A stretch of 64,000 nt of DNA from Sphingobacterium populi (GTDB lineage Bacteria > Bacteroidota > Bacteroidia > Sphingobacteriales > Sphingobacteriaceae), in the NCBI RefSeq assembly GCF_001586775.1, contig NZ_LQXS01000001.1, forward strand, positions 682,001 to 746,000, read 5' to 3'. Below the pieces are notes generated by a model. The model did not search any database and was not told the origin of the DNA. It saw only the letters and a list, made by a program, of their open reading frames with translations. The number at the start of each line of letters is the position of its first letter. Within the stretch, counting starts at the first letter, position 1. Of the stretch, positions 50,352 through 59,302 are shown piece by piece. The translations under genes were made by a program, and so were the position numbers.

Positions 50352-51623
50352 TTACTGTCGATCAAAATTAGCAATGATCTGATCGGCAAAGGCACTTGTC
50401 TTTAACAACGTCGCATTTTCCATTTGGTTATAGAAGTCGATTGTCACTGTCTTTGCTTTAATAGTTTTTGCCAAAGCTTCTGTGATGGTCTCGGCAACCT
50501 CGTTCCAACCGAGGTATTCGAATAACATGACCCCACTCAGAATAACAGATGAGGGATTCATCGTATCGGTGTTAGCAAATCTTGGAGCTGTACCGTGTGT
50601 AGCTTCGAAAATAGCATGCCCAGTTTGATAATTAATATTGGCTCCCGGCGCGATTCCTATACCACCTACAATAGCTGCCAACGCATCAGATACATAATCG
50701 CCATTGAGATTAAGTGTAGCTACTACCGAATAATCGCGGGGTGACAGTAAGATCTGCTGCAAAAAATTATCGGCGATGACATCCTTTATAATCAATTTAC
50801 CGGCTTCTTCTGCAAGGCGTTGTTCCTTGTTTGCCTCTTCTTGGCCACTTTCTGCTTTGGTTCTCTCCCATTGCCCCCATGTGTATACTTGGTCGGCAAA
50901 TTCTTGCTCAGCTAATTCATACGCCCAGTTTTTAAACGCGCCTTCTGTATATTTCATGATATTGCCTTTATGCACAATCGTAACAGATGCGCGCTTTTGT
51001 TCTAGAGCGTAGGTGATTGCTGAACGAACGAGGCGTTTTGTACCTTCTTCCGACACCACTTTTATACCCAATCCCGTATTGGCTCTAAAATCATAATCCA
51101 ATTTGAGTTCATTTGTTAGAAAATGCTGTAGTTGGATACTTTCATCAGAGTCGGCAGCATATTCTACGCCAACATAAATATCTTCGGTATTCTCGCGAAA
51201 GATAACCATATCAATATATTCAGGATGTAATACCGGCGTAGGTGTACCTGGGTACCACTTTGTTGGCCGCAGACATACATACAGATCAAGCGCTTTCCGC
51301 AGAGCGACATTGAGCGAGCGAATGCCGCCACCGACCGGCGTCGTTAGCGGCCCTTTGATTCCGACAAGGTAATCGCGAAAGGCTTGGATCGTTGCATCAG
51401 GCAACCAACTTCCAGTTTCATTAAACGCTTTCTCACCCGCCAGCACTTCTTTCCATGCTATAGCTCGTTGCTTTCCATACACGTGTGCTACCGCTTGGTC
51501 AAAAACACGGACCGCGGCATGCCATATATCTGGGCCTATACCGTCGCCAATAATAAATGGAATAATCGGGTGATGCGGAACTTGCAATGATCCTTCTGCG
51601 TTTAAAGAAATTTTCTCGGCCAT
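50352..51623 (-). CDS. icd: Isocitrate dehydrogenase, E. coli Icd type
   Basis: This 423-residue enzyme oxidises isocitrate to 2-oxoglutarate in the TCA cycle. It has the substrate motif [20 protein letters not shown] with the phosphorylatable Ser, [35 protein letters not shown] and [15 protein letters not shown]. The cofactor determinants differ from E. coli: Lys344-Tyr345 are Arg-Phe, and Tyr391 and Arg395 correspond to Ile and Asn (VTIDFYNQ). NADP preference, the default annotation, is therefore not assured. It starts at the ATG at 51623, 72 bases after the permease gene on the same strand. Confidence 0.94.
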   Translation of the reverse strand: MAEKISLNAEGSLQVPHHPIIPFIIGDGIGPDIWHAAVRVFDQAVAHVYGKQRAIAWKEVLAGEKAFNETGSWLPDATIQAFRDYLVGIKGPLTTPVGGGIRSLNVALRKALDLYVCLRPTKWYPGTPTPVLHPEYIDMVIFRENTEDIYVGVEYAADSDESIQLQHFLTNELKLDYDFRANTGLGIKVVSEEGTKRLVRSAITYALEQKRASVTIVHKGNIMKYTEGAFKNWAYELAEQEFADQVYTWGQWERTKAESGQEEANKEQRLAEEAGKLIIKDVIADNFLQQILLSPRDYSVVATLNLNGDYVSDALAAIVGGIGIAPGANINYQTGHAIFEATHGTAPRFANTDTMNPSSVILSGVMLFEYLGWNEVAETITEALAKTIKAKTVTIDFYNQMENATLLKTSAFADQIIANFDRQ

Positions 51624-51695
51624 AATGCTTGATTTTTGAGATTGTTATAGCTATCATGCAACCAAAACAATACCAAAATGCATCAGATCAATATC

Positions 51696-52913
51696 TTATT
51701 TAAACTGGATAGTTTTGATGGGCGAAATGCGGCTGATCAGCATAGATGGAATAATCAGTACAATCAATACAATAGCGACCAAAGCAACGTTGAGCGATAG
51801 TACTTCGTACCAAGTAATTTGTACCGGCACGAAGGATACGTAATAAATGCTTGGATCAAGTTTGAAGAACTGCGTACTACGCTGAAAAAAGTATAGCATA
51901 ATAGCCAGTACATTGCCGATAAGCAGACCATAACCAATTAGATATAAGGAATTGTACAAAAATACCTTGCGTAATTGAGTATTGCGCATTCCGAGCGCTT
52001 TGAGTACACCGATCATACTTGATCTTTCTAAAATATTGATTAGCAGCGCCGAGATCAGATTGATGAGCGCAACAATAACCATGAGCACAAATATCACACT
52101 GTCGTTCATGTCCAATAGTTCTAACCAATTGAACACATCAGGCATTCTTTCGACTACATTCATAGTCGCCATTTGTATCGGCAGATGGTCTTCTACGATG
52201 CTCGTGGTCGCTTCCAATTGTGTAAAATCGCGAATACGTAATTCATAACCACCGACATCATTTGGCTGCATATCGTTGATCCGGCGAATAAGGTCAAGCG
52301 ATCCAATGATATACATTTTGTCTAACTCTTCGGAATGCGTGGTATAAATTCCTTTCACCTCGAGCTTGCGTTTGCGAACCGGATGTTGCACAAAATACAT
52401 GATAAAGCTATCGCCAATTTGTAACTGCAGGCGATTGGCTGTCTGCGCTGATATTAATATCTGATTATTAGCATTCTCTGCTGTAAAATCGATAGTGTCA
52501 CCCTCCACAATCATACGAGACAAAAAATCCTGACGATAATCTGCATCAATGCCTTTCATCAATACACCTTCCACCTCCTGATTAACATGGATGATGCCCG
52601 CTTTTGTAGCAAAAGGATAAACATCCTCTACATTGGGTAACTGTCGTAATGAATCTAACTTAGAACGTGACAACGCAATCGGCGTATTTTCATAAGACGT
52701 AGAAACATCATTTTTCACGATCATAATGTCACCAAAAAAGCCACGTTGCTTATCCGTAATCTCCTGTTTGAATCCCTTCAAGATAGCGACCGCCATAATA
52801 ATAGCGAGTATAGCCAAGCTCAGCGCACCGATGGTGACCCGAATAATCATCTTCGAGAATGTTCTGTGGCCGAAAACAGTAATCCTTTTGGCTAAAAAAT
52901 AGGAGAAATTCAA
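51696..52913 (-). CDS. FtsX/LolE-type ABC transporter permease
   Basis: This 405-residue protein has the topology of the LolC/LolE lipoprotein-releasing permeases: an N-terminal helix (IGALSLAILAIIMAVAIL, about residues 28-46), a large periplasmic domain of about 220 residues, then three helices near residues 270-300, 320-345 and 370-395. It begins MNFSYFLAKRI, a typical start, but the codon is TTG at 52913 and no ATG lies in frame before a stop codon. The C-terminus ISPIKTIQFK is also typical. It probably extracts lipoproteins from the inner membrane with an ATPase encoded elsewhere. It is divergent from fmt. Confidence 0.88.
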   Translation of the reverse strand: MNFSYFLAKRITVFGHRTFSKMIIRVTIGALSLAILAIIMAVAILKGFKQEITDKQRGFFGDIMIVKNDVSTSYENTPIALSRSKLDSLRQLPNVEDVYPFATKAGIIHVNQEVEGVLMKGIDADYRQDFLSRMIVEGDTIDFTAENANNQILISAQTANRLQLQIGDSFIMYFVQHPVRKRKLEVKGIYTTHSEELDKMYIIGSLDLIRRINDMQPNDVGGYELRIRDFTQLEATTSIVEDHLPIQMATMNVVERMPDVFNWLELLDMNDSVIFVLMVIVALINLISALLINILERSSMIGVLKALGMRNTQLRKVFLYNSLYLIGYGLLIGNVLAIMLYFFQRSTQFFKLDPSIYYVSFVPVQITWYEVLSLNVALVAIVLIVLIIPSMLISRISPIKTIQFK

Positions 52914-53003
52914 GCTGAAATTTTATTTTGTAACTTCGCAAAGTTAATAAAAAATGTCATCCCTGACTTGACGGGAAACAAACTACAAAGATTTACAGAT
53001 ACG

Positions 53004-53921
53004 ATGCGAATAATATTTATGGGAACCCCAGATTTTGCGGTCGCTTCTCTCGATGCACTAGTACAGGCTGGCGAAGAGGTGGTAGCAGTCGTTACCATGC
53101 CTGATAAGCCTGCTGGTCGTGGTCAGAAAATGCATGAATCTGCCGTGAAGCAATATGCTGTGGCACATCAAATCCCTGTTATGCAACCGGAAAAATTGCG
53201 TGCGCCAGATTTCCTAGAATCATTACGATCATACAAGGCCGACCTACAGATTGTAGTAGCATTTCGAATGCTGCCTGAGGTCGTGTGGAATATGCCAGTA
53301 CATGGTACGGTGAATGTACATGCTTCGCTCCTGCCCAACTATCGCGGTGCTGCTCCCATCAATCACGCGGTGATGAATGGTGAACAGGTTTCCGGCGTGA
53401 CAACCTTTTTGTTGCAACATGATATTGATACGGGCCATATTTTATTACAAAAAGAAGTGAATATCGCCGCAACGGATACCGCTGGTGATTTGCACGACGC
53501 ATTAATGCATGCCGGCGCTCGCTTACTCGTAGAAACGATAGACGGCTTACGTGCCGGTACGCTCGAGCCGACGCCACAAGAAGATATACCCGGCACAGAA
53601 TGGAAACACGCGCCAAAAATATTTAAAGAAGATTGTGCGATTAATTGGAACAGACCTTGCGAAGAGGTATATAATCAGATCCGAGGGCTGAGTCCGTACC
53701 CGACAGCATTTACTACATTGCAAGACAAAGTGCTCAAGATTTATGAAACATTGCCAGTGCACGAAAAACCGACTATCGAGCCTGGAAAATATGATACGGA
53801 CGAAAAAACGTACTTGCGTTTTGCCTGTATGGATGGGTATATTGACTTGAAAGTAGTGCAGATCGAGGGCAAGAAACGGATGACCATAGCAGATTTTCTG
53901 CGTGGATATCGATTTTCTTAA
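53004..53921 (+). CDS. fmt: Methionyl-tRNA formyltransferase
   Basis: This 305-residue enzyme formylates initiator Met-tRNA using 10-formyltetrahydrofolate. The ATG at 53004 gives the standard N-terminus MRIIFMGTPDFAVASLDALV; a TTG twelve codons earlier is not needed. The catalytic region is VNVHASLLPNYRGAAPINHA with the Asn-His-Asp set (QHDIDTGHILLQ). The C-terminal tRNA-binding domain has NQIRGLSPYPTAFTTL. The usual partner gene def (peptide deformylase) is not in the window. It diverges from the permease gene; the DUF480 gene follows 69 bases downstream. Confidence 0.95.
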   Translation: MRIIFMGTPDFAVASLDALVQAGEEVVAVVTMPDKPAGRGQKMHESAVKQYAVAHQIPVMQPEKLRAPDFLESLRSYKADLQIVVAFRMLPEVVWNMPVHGTVNVHASLLPNYRGAAPINHAVMNGEQVSGVTTFLLQHDIDTGHILLQKEVNIAATDTAGDLHDALMHAGARLLVETIDGLRAGTLEPTPQEDIPGTEWKHAPKIFKEDCAINWNRPCEEVYNQIRGLSPYPTAFTTLQDKVLKIYETLPVHEKPTIEPGKYDTDEKTYLRFACMDGYIDLKVVQIEGKKRMTIADFLRGYRFS

Positions 53922-53990
53922 CACTACATAACAAAGGAAAATATCTGTAACTTACCACATCGTACGATAGCTATAACAAAAGTCTTATAG

Positions 53991-54650
53991 ATGGAAGAAC
54001 ACAAACCACTACCCACATTAAATGCCGAACAGGCTCGCGTATTGGGCGTCTTGCTCGAAAAGGCGAAAACCACTCCGGAATATTATCCGCTGACGTTGAA
54101 TGCCTTACAGACGGCATGTAATCAAAAGACCTCGCGTCGCCCAGTCGTACAATATGATGAAAACACGGTTATAGTAGCTTTGGATAGTTTGCGAAAGTTC
54201 GGTTTGGTATCTACTGTGGTCGGCGGCGGCAGTCGCGTGGTGAAGTACAAGCATAATTTAGCGATACAGTATCCACTATTACCGCAGGAGTTAGCGATTA
54301 TATGTTTATTATTGCTTCGCGGACCATTGACCGCCGGAGAAATCAATACTAATGCCGGTCGATTGTATGATTTTGAGTCGCTCGATGAGGTGGCGCAGTT
54401 ACTAAACAAGTTAGAAAGTAGTTCACCAGCATTTGTAAAAATTGCAGCAAAACGTAGTGGTCAAAAAGAGATTAGGTACATCCAGCTACTATCAGATTTT
54501 GATGAATCTGATTATGAAACCGAGCACACCACTGCCCGATCCACGCCGAATGAGCAAATCGAAGTGCTCAACGATCGAGTAGCAAAACTGGAACAACAAC
54601 TTGAGCAATTGCAGTCAGATTTTGATAAACTAATGAGTGAATTAACCTAA
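53991..54650 (+). CDS. YceH family protein (DUF480)
   Basis: This 219-residue soluble protein has the DUF480 pattern: two winged-helix domains, the first with LNAEQARVLGVLLEKAKTTP, EYYPLTLNALQTACNQKTSR and RPVVQYDENTV, the second with PQELAIICLLLLRGPLTAGEINTNAGRL. The C-terminal 35 residues form a coiled coil (EQIEVLNDRVAKLEQQLEQL). The role of YceH is not established; a DNA-binding fold suggests regulation. It follows fmt on the same strand and precedes the beta-propeller gene by 23 bases. Confidence 0.9.
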   Translation: MEEHKPLPTLNAEQARVLGVLLEKAKTTPEYYPLTLNALQTACNQKTSRRPVVQYDENTVIVALDSLRKFGLVSTVVGGGSRVVKYKHNLAIQYPLLPQELAIICLLLLRGPLTAGEINTNAGRLYDFESLDEVAQLLNKLESSSPAFVKIAAKRSGQKEIRYIQLLSDFDESDYETEHTTARSTPNEQIEVLNDRVAKLEQQLEQLQSDFDKLMSELT

Positions 54651-54673
54651 TTAGACCTTTAAGCAACACAATT

Positions 54674-55690
54674 ATGAAGCGATCTTTATCCCTGCTTACC
54701 GCATTATTTTGTATGATAGGTTTAGTGAGTTACGGACAGCACATCGAGCCGCTAGTTCAAAAACCTAATTGCAGTTTTCGGGGGATGGACACTTACGGTG
54801 AGCGTTCCATTTGGGTGAGTGGTACGAATGGTACAGTGGGCAAATCAGTAGATAAAGGAAAATCTTGGAAATGGGTTGGGCCAAAAGGTTATGAGGAGTT
54901 TGATTTTCGAGACATCGCGGTATTCAATAATTACGAGGCAGTAATTGTAAGCGCAGGTACTCCTGCTGTTATACTGCGAACGGTCGATGGCGGGGCATCG
55001 TGGAGTCAGGTATATCATAATGATGATCCCGAGATCTTTTTAAATGGTATGGATTTTCACGGTGATCGTGGTTTTGCCATTGGCGATCCGATTGACGGTT
55101 TTTTCCAATTACTGCAAACAACCGATCGGGGTGCCACTTGGCGCGATGTTTCGGGAAGTCTGTTGCTATTCGCTGAGCCTGGTGAAGTAGGTTTTGCTGC
55201 GAGCGGATCGGGCATACAACTTCGTGGAGAAAATCTCTGGATTGGTAGCGGAGGTTCATTTGCGGCTGTATTTCGCCGAAATGAAAAAAAAATGTTGATG
55301 TATAAGATGCTGACTCCTATTATCAGTGGTGCCACTAGTCAAGGTATATTCTCGCTTAGTTTTTGGGATGACAAGCGAGGCGTCGTCGTTGGCGGTGATT
55401 ACATGAATGATCAGTATAATGAGCACAACGTCTATCTTACGAACGATGGTGGAGATACTTGGACAAAGCCTGTTAAGCCTGTCGGCGGGTTTCGATCAGC
55501 CGTGATGCACATAAACAAACAGAAATTGGTGGCTACAGGTACGTCAGGTACCGATGTATCGACTGATGCTGGACAACATTGGAATACCATCTCAGCAGAT
55601 AGTTATAATGTTGTCGGCAAATCCAAATCTGGTAAAAGAATCTATCTGGCCGGAAGTAATGGACAAATTAGCGTACTTCAGTGGAAGTAG
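54674..55690 (+). CDS. Exported beta-propeller protein (YCF48/BNR-repeat type)
   Basis: This is a 338-residue exported protein with a signal peptide (LSLLTALFCMIGLVSYGQ). At least five repeats of the form W-V/S-G-T-N-G-T...S-x-D-x-G-x-S-W follow: VGKSVDKGKSWKWVGP, ILRTVDGGASWSQVYH, LLQTTDRGATWRDVSG, VYLTNDGGDTWTKPVK and VSTDAGQHWNTIS. These are Asp-box/BNR repeats of photosystem-II stability factor (Ycf48)-like propellers. In heterotrophic Bacteroidota such proteins have no assigned role; binding of a protein partner or glycan outside the cell is possible. It ends 25 bases before lpxB. Confidence 0.85.
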   Translation: MKRSLSLLTALFCMIGLVSYGQHIEPLVQKPNCSFRGMDTYGERSIWVSGTNGTVGKSVDKGKSWKWVGPKGYEEFDFRDIAVFNNYEAVIVSAGTPAVILRTVDGGASWSQVYHNDDPEIFLNGMDFHGDRGFAIGDPIDGFFQLLQTTDRGATWRDVSGSLLLFAEPGEVGFAASGSGIQLRGENLWIGSGGSFAAVFRRNEKKMLMYKMLTPIISGATSQGIFSLSFWDDKRGVVVGGDYMNDQYNEHNVYLTNDGGDTWTKPVKPVGGFRSAVMHINKQKLVATGTSGTDVSTDAGQHWNTISADSYNVVGKSKSGKRIYLAGSNGQISVLQWK

Positions 55691-55715
55691 GCAATTAGAA
55701 CAAAGAGCAATTAGC

Positions 55716-56837
55716 ATGAAATACTATATTATAGCGGGCGAAGCATCTGGCGATCTGCATGGAGCGAACCTGATAAAAGCATTAAAAAAGGAAGATCAAG
55801 CTGCAGAATTCACGATTGTTGGTGGATCTCTAATGGAAGCAGAATGCGGACAGAAAGCATTGATTCATACTAATCAAATGGCCTTTATGGGTTTTGTTGA
55901 GGTTATTATGAATCTGTCGTCTATCGCACGGAATCTTAAGGCTGTAAAAGAAGATCTGCTACGTGTGCGTCCAGATACAGTAATCCTCATCGACTTCCCC
56001 GGATTCAACCTAAAAATCGCTGACTTTGCCAAAAAGAATGGCATTATAACCAGTTATTATATTTCACCAAAGATATGGGCTTGGAATCAAAAGCGTGTGT
56101 ATAAGATCAAGCAGGTCGTAGATCATATGTTTTGTATCTTGCCATTTGAAGTTGATTTCTATCAGCAGTATCATTATGCAGTAGATTACGTCGGAAACCC
56201 ATTGCTCGATGCAATTTCAGACCACCAAATCAACACCAACTTCGTAGCCGACAATGCACTTTCGCCACAGCAAGATATCATCGCCTTACTGCCTGGAAGC
56301 CGCAAAATGGAGATCGAACGCATTTTGCCTGAGATGGCCGAACTCTATCACAAGTTTCCCTCGCATCAAGTAATCATTGCTGGAGCACCCAATTTTGACG
56401 AATCTTATTACCGAAACATCATTGGCGATTTACCCATAAAAATCGTATTCGATCAGACATACGACTTGCTAAAACATGCCGTGGCCGCAGTCGTGACAAG
56501 TGGTACCGCTACATTAGAAACTGCTATCTTACGCGTTCCGCAAGTAGTCGTATACAAAGCCAATCCGATTAGCATAGCCATTGCACGGAAGTTGATTAAA
56601 GTGCGATTTATTTCTTTAGTAAATCTCATTAATGATTACCTATCGGTGCACGAGCTGATTCAGGGCGATTGCACAGCCAGCAATATTGCCGACGAAATAG
56701 GTGAATTGATCACCAATCCGGCACATCGTGCCAGCGTATTGGAAAATTACGACGTGCTTCGTGAAAAATTAGGTGAACCCGGCGCATCTGGCAAGACAGC
56801 GAGCAAGATTGTGGCTTACCTTCGCGAATCACAATAG
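55716..56837 (+). CDS. lpxB: Lipid-A-disaccharide synthase
   Basis: This 373-residue GT19 glycosyltransferase joins UDP-2,3-diacylglucosamine and lipid X in lipid A synthesis at the inner membrane face. The ATG at 55716 gives the exact family start MKYYIIAGEASGDLHGANLI; the frame is open further upstream but that part lies inside the propeller gene. FPGFNLKIADFAKKNGI, YYISPKIWAWNQKRVYKIKQ, LPGSRKMEIERILPEM and TSGTATLETAILRVPQVVVY are family blocks. An AAAGAG run lies about 11 bases upstream. Other lpx genes are not in the window. It shares the plus-strand run from fmt onward. Confidence 0.95.
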   Translation: MKYYIIAGEASGDLHGANLIKALKKEDQAAEFTIVGGSLMEAECGQKALIHTNQMAFMGFVEVIMNLSSIARNLKAVKEDLLRVRPDTVILIDFPGFNLKIADFAKKNGIITSYYISPKIWAWNQKRVYKIKQVVDHMFCILPFEVDFYQQYHYAVDYVGNPLLDAISDHQINTNFVADNALSPQQDIIALLPGSRKMEIERILPEMAELYHKFPSHQVIIAGAPNFDESYYRNIIGDLPIKIVFDQTYDLLKHAVAAVVTSGTATLETAILRVPQVVVYKANPISIAIARKLIKVRFISLVNLINDYLSVHELIQGDCTASNIADEIGELITNPAHRASVLENYDVLREKLGEPGASGKTASKIVAYLRESQ

Positions 56838-56933
56838 CCAAGGCATAATCCTGACTGCGTAACGCTCTTCAAACACGCTATAAATTGATATTAAACCAAT
56901 GAGCATAGTATTTGGTCTAAAATACAAAGACGC

Positions 56934-57623
56934 ATGCTTATGAAACATTTACTAAGCTTACCATTGATGTGCTTCGTATCAGTATTACTAGCACTGTCCC
57001 ACAGCACTGCATCCGTAGCGCAAGATCAAAGTAACGAATATCGTATAGAAGAACATATTGGAAAACTTGTCCTATCCAAAAAGAAGAACAAGATATTTCG
57101 TAATAAGGGACGCGACTCTACTATTACCATTCATATCGATACGTTGATCATGAAAGATCGTGCTTCCTTACAATTCCACGGATTGAAAGATGTACAATTG
57201 CAGATCGGATATGCAGAAATAGGCAAAGACGTTGTTTTTTCGGGTATCGGTAGCCAAAACAATGCTTCCAACTTCGATATTGCCATTAACCTTCGAAAAT
57301 TTCAATCTATGTATGTCATCGCTCGCGGTATAGATGCGATGAATGGCACACGTACAAATCCAAATGGTGATGGCGGCGACGTCACTTTCCGGTACGATCC
57401 CAATGGATTAGTACCACAACAAGAAGATCGAAAAGCAAAACAACATCTAAAAATTGATGCAAGTGCAGGAGGACGTCGTGTAAATCCACCAACGGACGTA
57501 GCTTTGGTCATGAGCCGCATCGGAATGAGTCAAGGAGGTCGAATTGCGGGAATACCACAAGGGCAAGTGTATTCAGGATCTCCGGGGCGCGAAGGTAAAG
57601 TAACTGTAGAAGCGCTACAATAA
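56934..57623 (+). CDS. Exported protein of unknown function with Gly-rich tail
   Basis: This 229-residue protein has a signal peptide (HLLSLPLMCFVSVLLALSHS, then TASVAQ). A second ATG two codons later is an equal start. I do not recognise the family. The middle (residues about 45-140) is predicted beta-rich (DSTITIHIDTLIMKDRASLQ), with alternating hydrophobic residues as in parallel beta-helix or pectate-lyase-like folds. The C-terminal 90 residues are Gly/Pro/Asn-rich (GDGGDVTFRYDPNG, SAGGRRVNPPTD, SPGREGKVTVEALQ), as in some surface proteins of Bacteroidota. It lies 96 bases after lpxB and is probably transcribed separately. Confidence 0.7.
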   Translation: MLMKHLLSLPLMCFVSVLLALSHSTASVAQDQSNEYRIEEHIGKLVLSKKKNKIFRNKGRDSTITIHIDTLIMKDRASLQFHGLKDVQLQIGYAEIGKDVVFSGIGSQNNASNFDIAINLRKFQSMYVIARGIDAMNGTRTNPNGDGGDVTFRYDPNGLVPQQEDRKAKQHLKIDASAGGRRVNPPTDVALVMSRIGMSQGGRIAGIPQGQVYSGSPGREGKVTVEALQ

Positions 57624-57675
57624 CAGTTGAAAGCCGCATGGTTGTGTCTTCGCAAAGTTTGTCGTATTTTTACGT

Positions 57676-58239
57676 ATGAAAGTTTTAGCGTTTGGAGCCT
57701 CAAACAGCTCTAGGTCCATCAATCAGAAATTCGCCACTAGCGTGTCCAAATATTATAAGGAAGACGACGTGAAAATAGTGCATATTCATGATTTTGAAAT
57801 GCCAATCTACTCTGCGGATCGAGAAAGGGAAAATGGCATTCCGCCCCAAGCGATTCAATTTGCCGAACACATAGATGCTGCAGATTTAATAATCATTTCA
57901 TTTGCAGAGCACAATGGTAATTATTCAGCCGGATACAAAAACCTCATTGATTGGGTAAGCCGAATCAAAGGCAGAAAACCATATCAAAATGCGCACCTTT
58001 TCTTACTATCAACTAGCAATGGTGCGCGCGGTGGTCAAAGTGTGATGAACATAGCGCTCGCTCGGATGCCATATGATGGTGGTACGGTACTAGAAAGTTT
58101 ATCCCTACCAGAATTTTCTGCAAATTTTGAAGATGAAAAAGGTGTGACCAATGCCCTATTTCGTAGTCAGTTAGAGGCGAAAGTTAGAAAGACAAAACGG
58201 GAGATGAAGAAAATATTGGATTCTAAACAAACATCATGA
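57676..58239 (+). CDS. NAD(P)H-dependent FMN reductase, second copy
   Basis: This 187-residue flavodoxin-like reductase begins VLAFGASNSSRSINQKFATS, the phosphate-binding loop. The flavin loop is modified: ISFAEHNGNYSAGYKNLIDW in place of the PEYNxSxPG form of the copy at 38849-39403. The active chemistry is likely the same (two-electron reduction of quinones or similar), but the loop change suggests a different substrate. LLSTSNGARGGQSVM is the second flavin-contact region. It overlaps the next gene by four bases (ATGA). Confidence 0.88.
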   Translation: MKVLAFGASNSSRSINQKFATSVSKYYKEDDVKIVHIHDFEMPIYSADRERENGIPPQAIQFAEHIDAADLIIISFAEHNGNYSAGYKNLIDWVSRIKGRKPYQNAHLFLLSTSNGARGGQSVMNIALARMPYDGGTVLESLSLPEFSANFEDEKGVTNALFRSQLEAKVRKTKREMKKILDSKQTS

Positions 58240-58607
58240 AGTCACGTAAAATTATTTGGTTCGTTGGAGCCCTATCGCTGTTATTGATTTATTTTGTGTG
58301 GGATAGCTACAGCCAGCCCAATATAAAAGACGTTCCAGGAGATTTTGAAGAAGTTGCTTTTGTGCGTAATGAACAAAATAAAGGTGGAATTGTACGCATT
58401 TATGCCGTTACTGTGGGCGATCCCACTCAGGCGCAATACGAGCAGTGTGCCGACTTATTCCCCACCAACGATTATGGCAGTGTAACTAAAATATACTTTT
58501 TCGACAAAAATGGCTCTTACCCAACGGAGTTGACTTTAGAAGAACCCCATTTTGAGACAGGAAAATACAGCGTACTTCGTATTATAAAGCGCTACGGCTC
58601 CAATTAA
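58236..58607 (+). CDS. Small membrane-anchored protein of unknown function
   Basis: This 123-residue protein has one N-terminal hydrophobic helix (IIWFVGALSLLLIYFVW) and a soluble, probably periplasmic part with IVRIYAVTVGDPTQAQYEQC, ADLFPTNDYGSVTKIYFFDK and YSVLRIIKRYG. There is no lipobox; the helix may be an anchor or an uncleaved signal. I do not recognise it. It is coupled to the FMN reductase by an ATGA overlap and followed by the TatD-like gene after 21 bases, so a three-gene transcript is likely. Confidence 0.7.
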   Translation: MKSRKIIWFVGALSLLLIYFVWDSYSQPNIKDVPGDFEEVAFVRNEQNKGGIVRIYAVTVGDPTQAQYEQCADLFPTNDYGSVTKIYFFDKNGSYPTELTLEEPHFETGKYSVLRIIKRYGSN

Positions 58608-58628
58608 ATCCATCATTTTCAACCCGCA

Positions 58629-59291
58629 GTGCAAGATAATTTTACATTTATTGACATTCATACGCACCATTTTGCGGATGATGCCAGCACCGCCGTGTAT
58701 CGTATCAATAATGTCGCTGTGGATAAAGATACGCTGCCTGATAATCCTTGCTCTGTTGGGATACACCCTTGGTATCTACATGAAGATGGCAAATTTCAAC
58801 TACAGATACTCTATGATAATCTCTTGACGAATCCAAGCATTTTGGCTGTTGGTGAGTGCGGATTGGATAAAATAACAGATACTCCATGGGAAACTCAAAA
58901 GATCGTATTTAGTAGGCAACTACAGCTATCCAACGAATTTTCGAAGCCGGTAATAATCCACTGCGTTCGTGCTTACCAAGAAATAATTAGGCTTGTGAAA
59001 GATGCAAAAATGATACAGTCGCCCATTATCCACGGCTTTAACAAGCATCCAAGATTGGCGGAACAGCTTATAAAACAAGGTTTTTACTTATCTCTTGGCG
59101 CTAATATCTTAAATGGCCGACAAGATGAATTAATCCGCAGTATCCCATTGCACCGCCTCTTCTTTGAGACGGACGATTCGACCTCCCCGATCTCAGAAAT
59201 TTATATGTATTTTTGCCGCGTTCGAAAGATGAGCTTATCTGCATTAAAGATGCAAATAAGCGCCAATTTTGACAAGGTATTTAATTTGTAG
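58629..59291 (+). CDS. TatD-family metal-dependent hydrolase, short form
   Basis: This 220-residue protein starts at a GTG at 58629, just before the metal motif FIDIHTHHF (H-x-H). Other metal ligands are in VGECGLDK (Glu), VIIHCVRA (His), PIIHGFNKH (His) and LFFETDDST (Asp), so the site is complete. TatD proteins are 3'-5' exonucleases or phosphodiesterase-like hydrolases; this member is about 40 residues shorter than E. coli TatD and lacks part of the first helix-strand unit after HTHH. The next gene, tcdA, lies 11 bases downstream. Confidence 0.88.
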   Translation: MQDNFTFIDIHTHHFADDASTAVYRINNVAVDKDTLPDNPCSVGIHPWYLHEDGKFQLQILYDNLLTNPSILAVGECGLDKITDTPWETQKIVFSRQLQLSNEFSKPVIIHCVRAYQEIIRLVKDAKMIQSPIIHGFNKHPRLAEQLIKQGFYLSLGANILNGRQDELIRSIPLHRLFFETDDSTSPISEIYMYFCRVRKMSLSALKMQISANFDKVFNL

Positions 59292-59302
59292 TTGCAATAA
59301 GA

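Noticed and set aside
55554..55715. Upstream start for lpxB
   Set aside because: It lies within the beta-propeller gene; the ATG at 55716 matches the exact family start.
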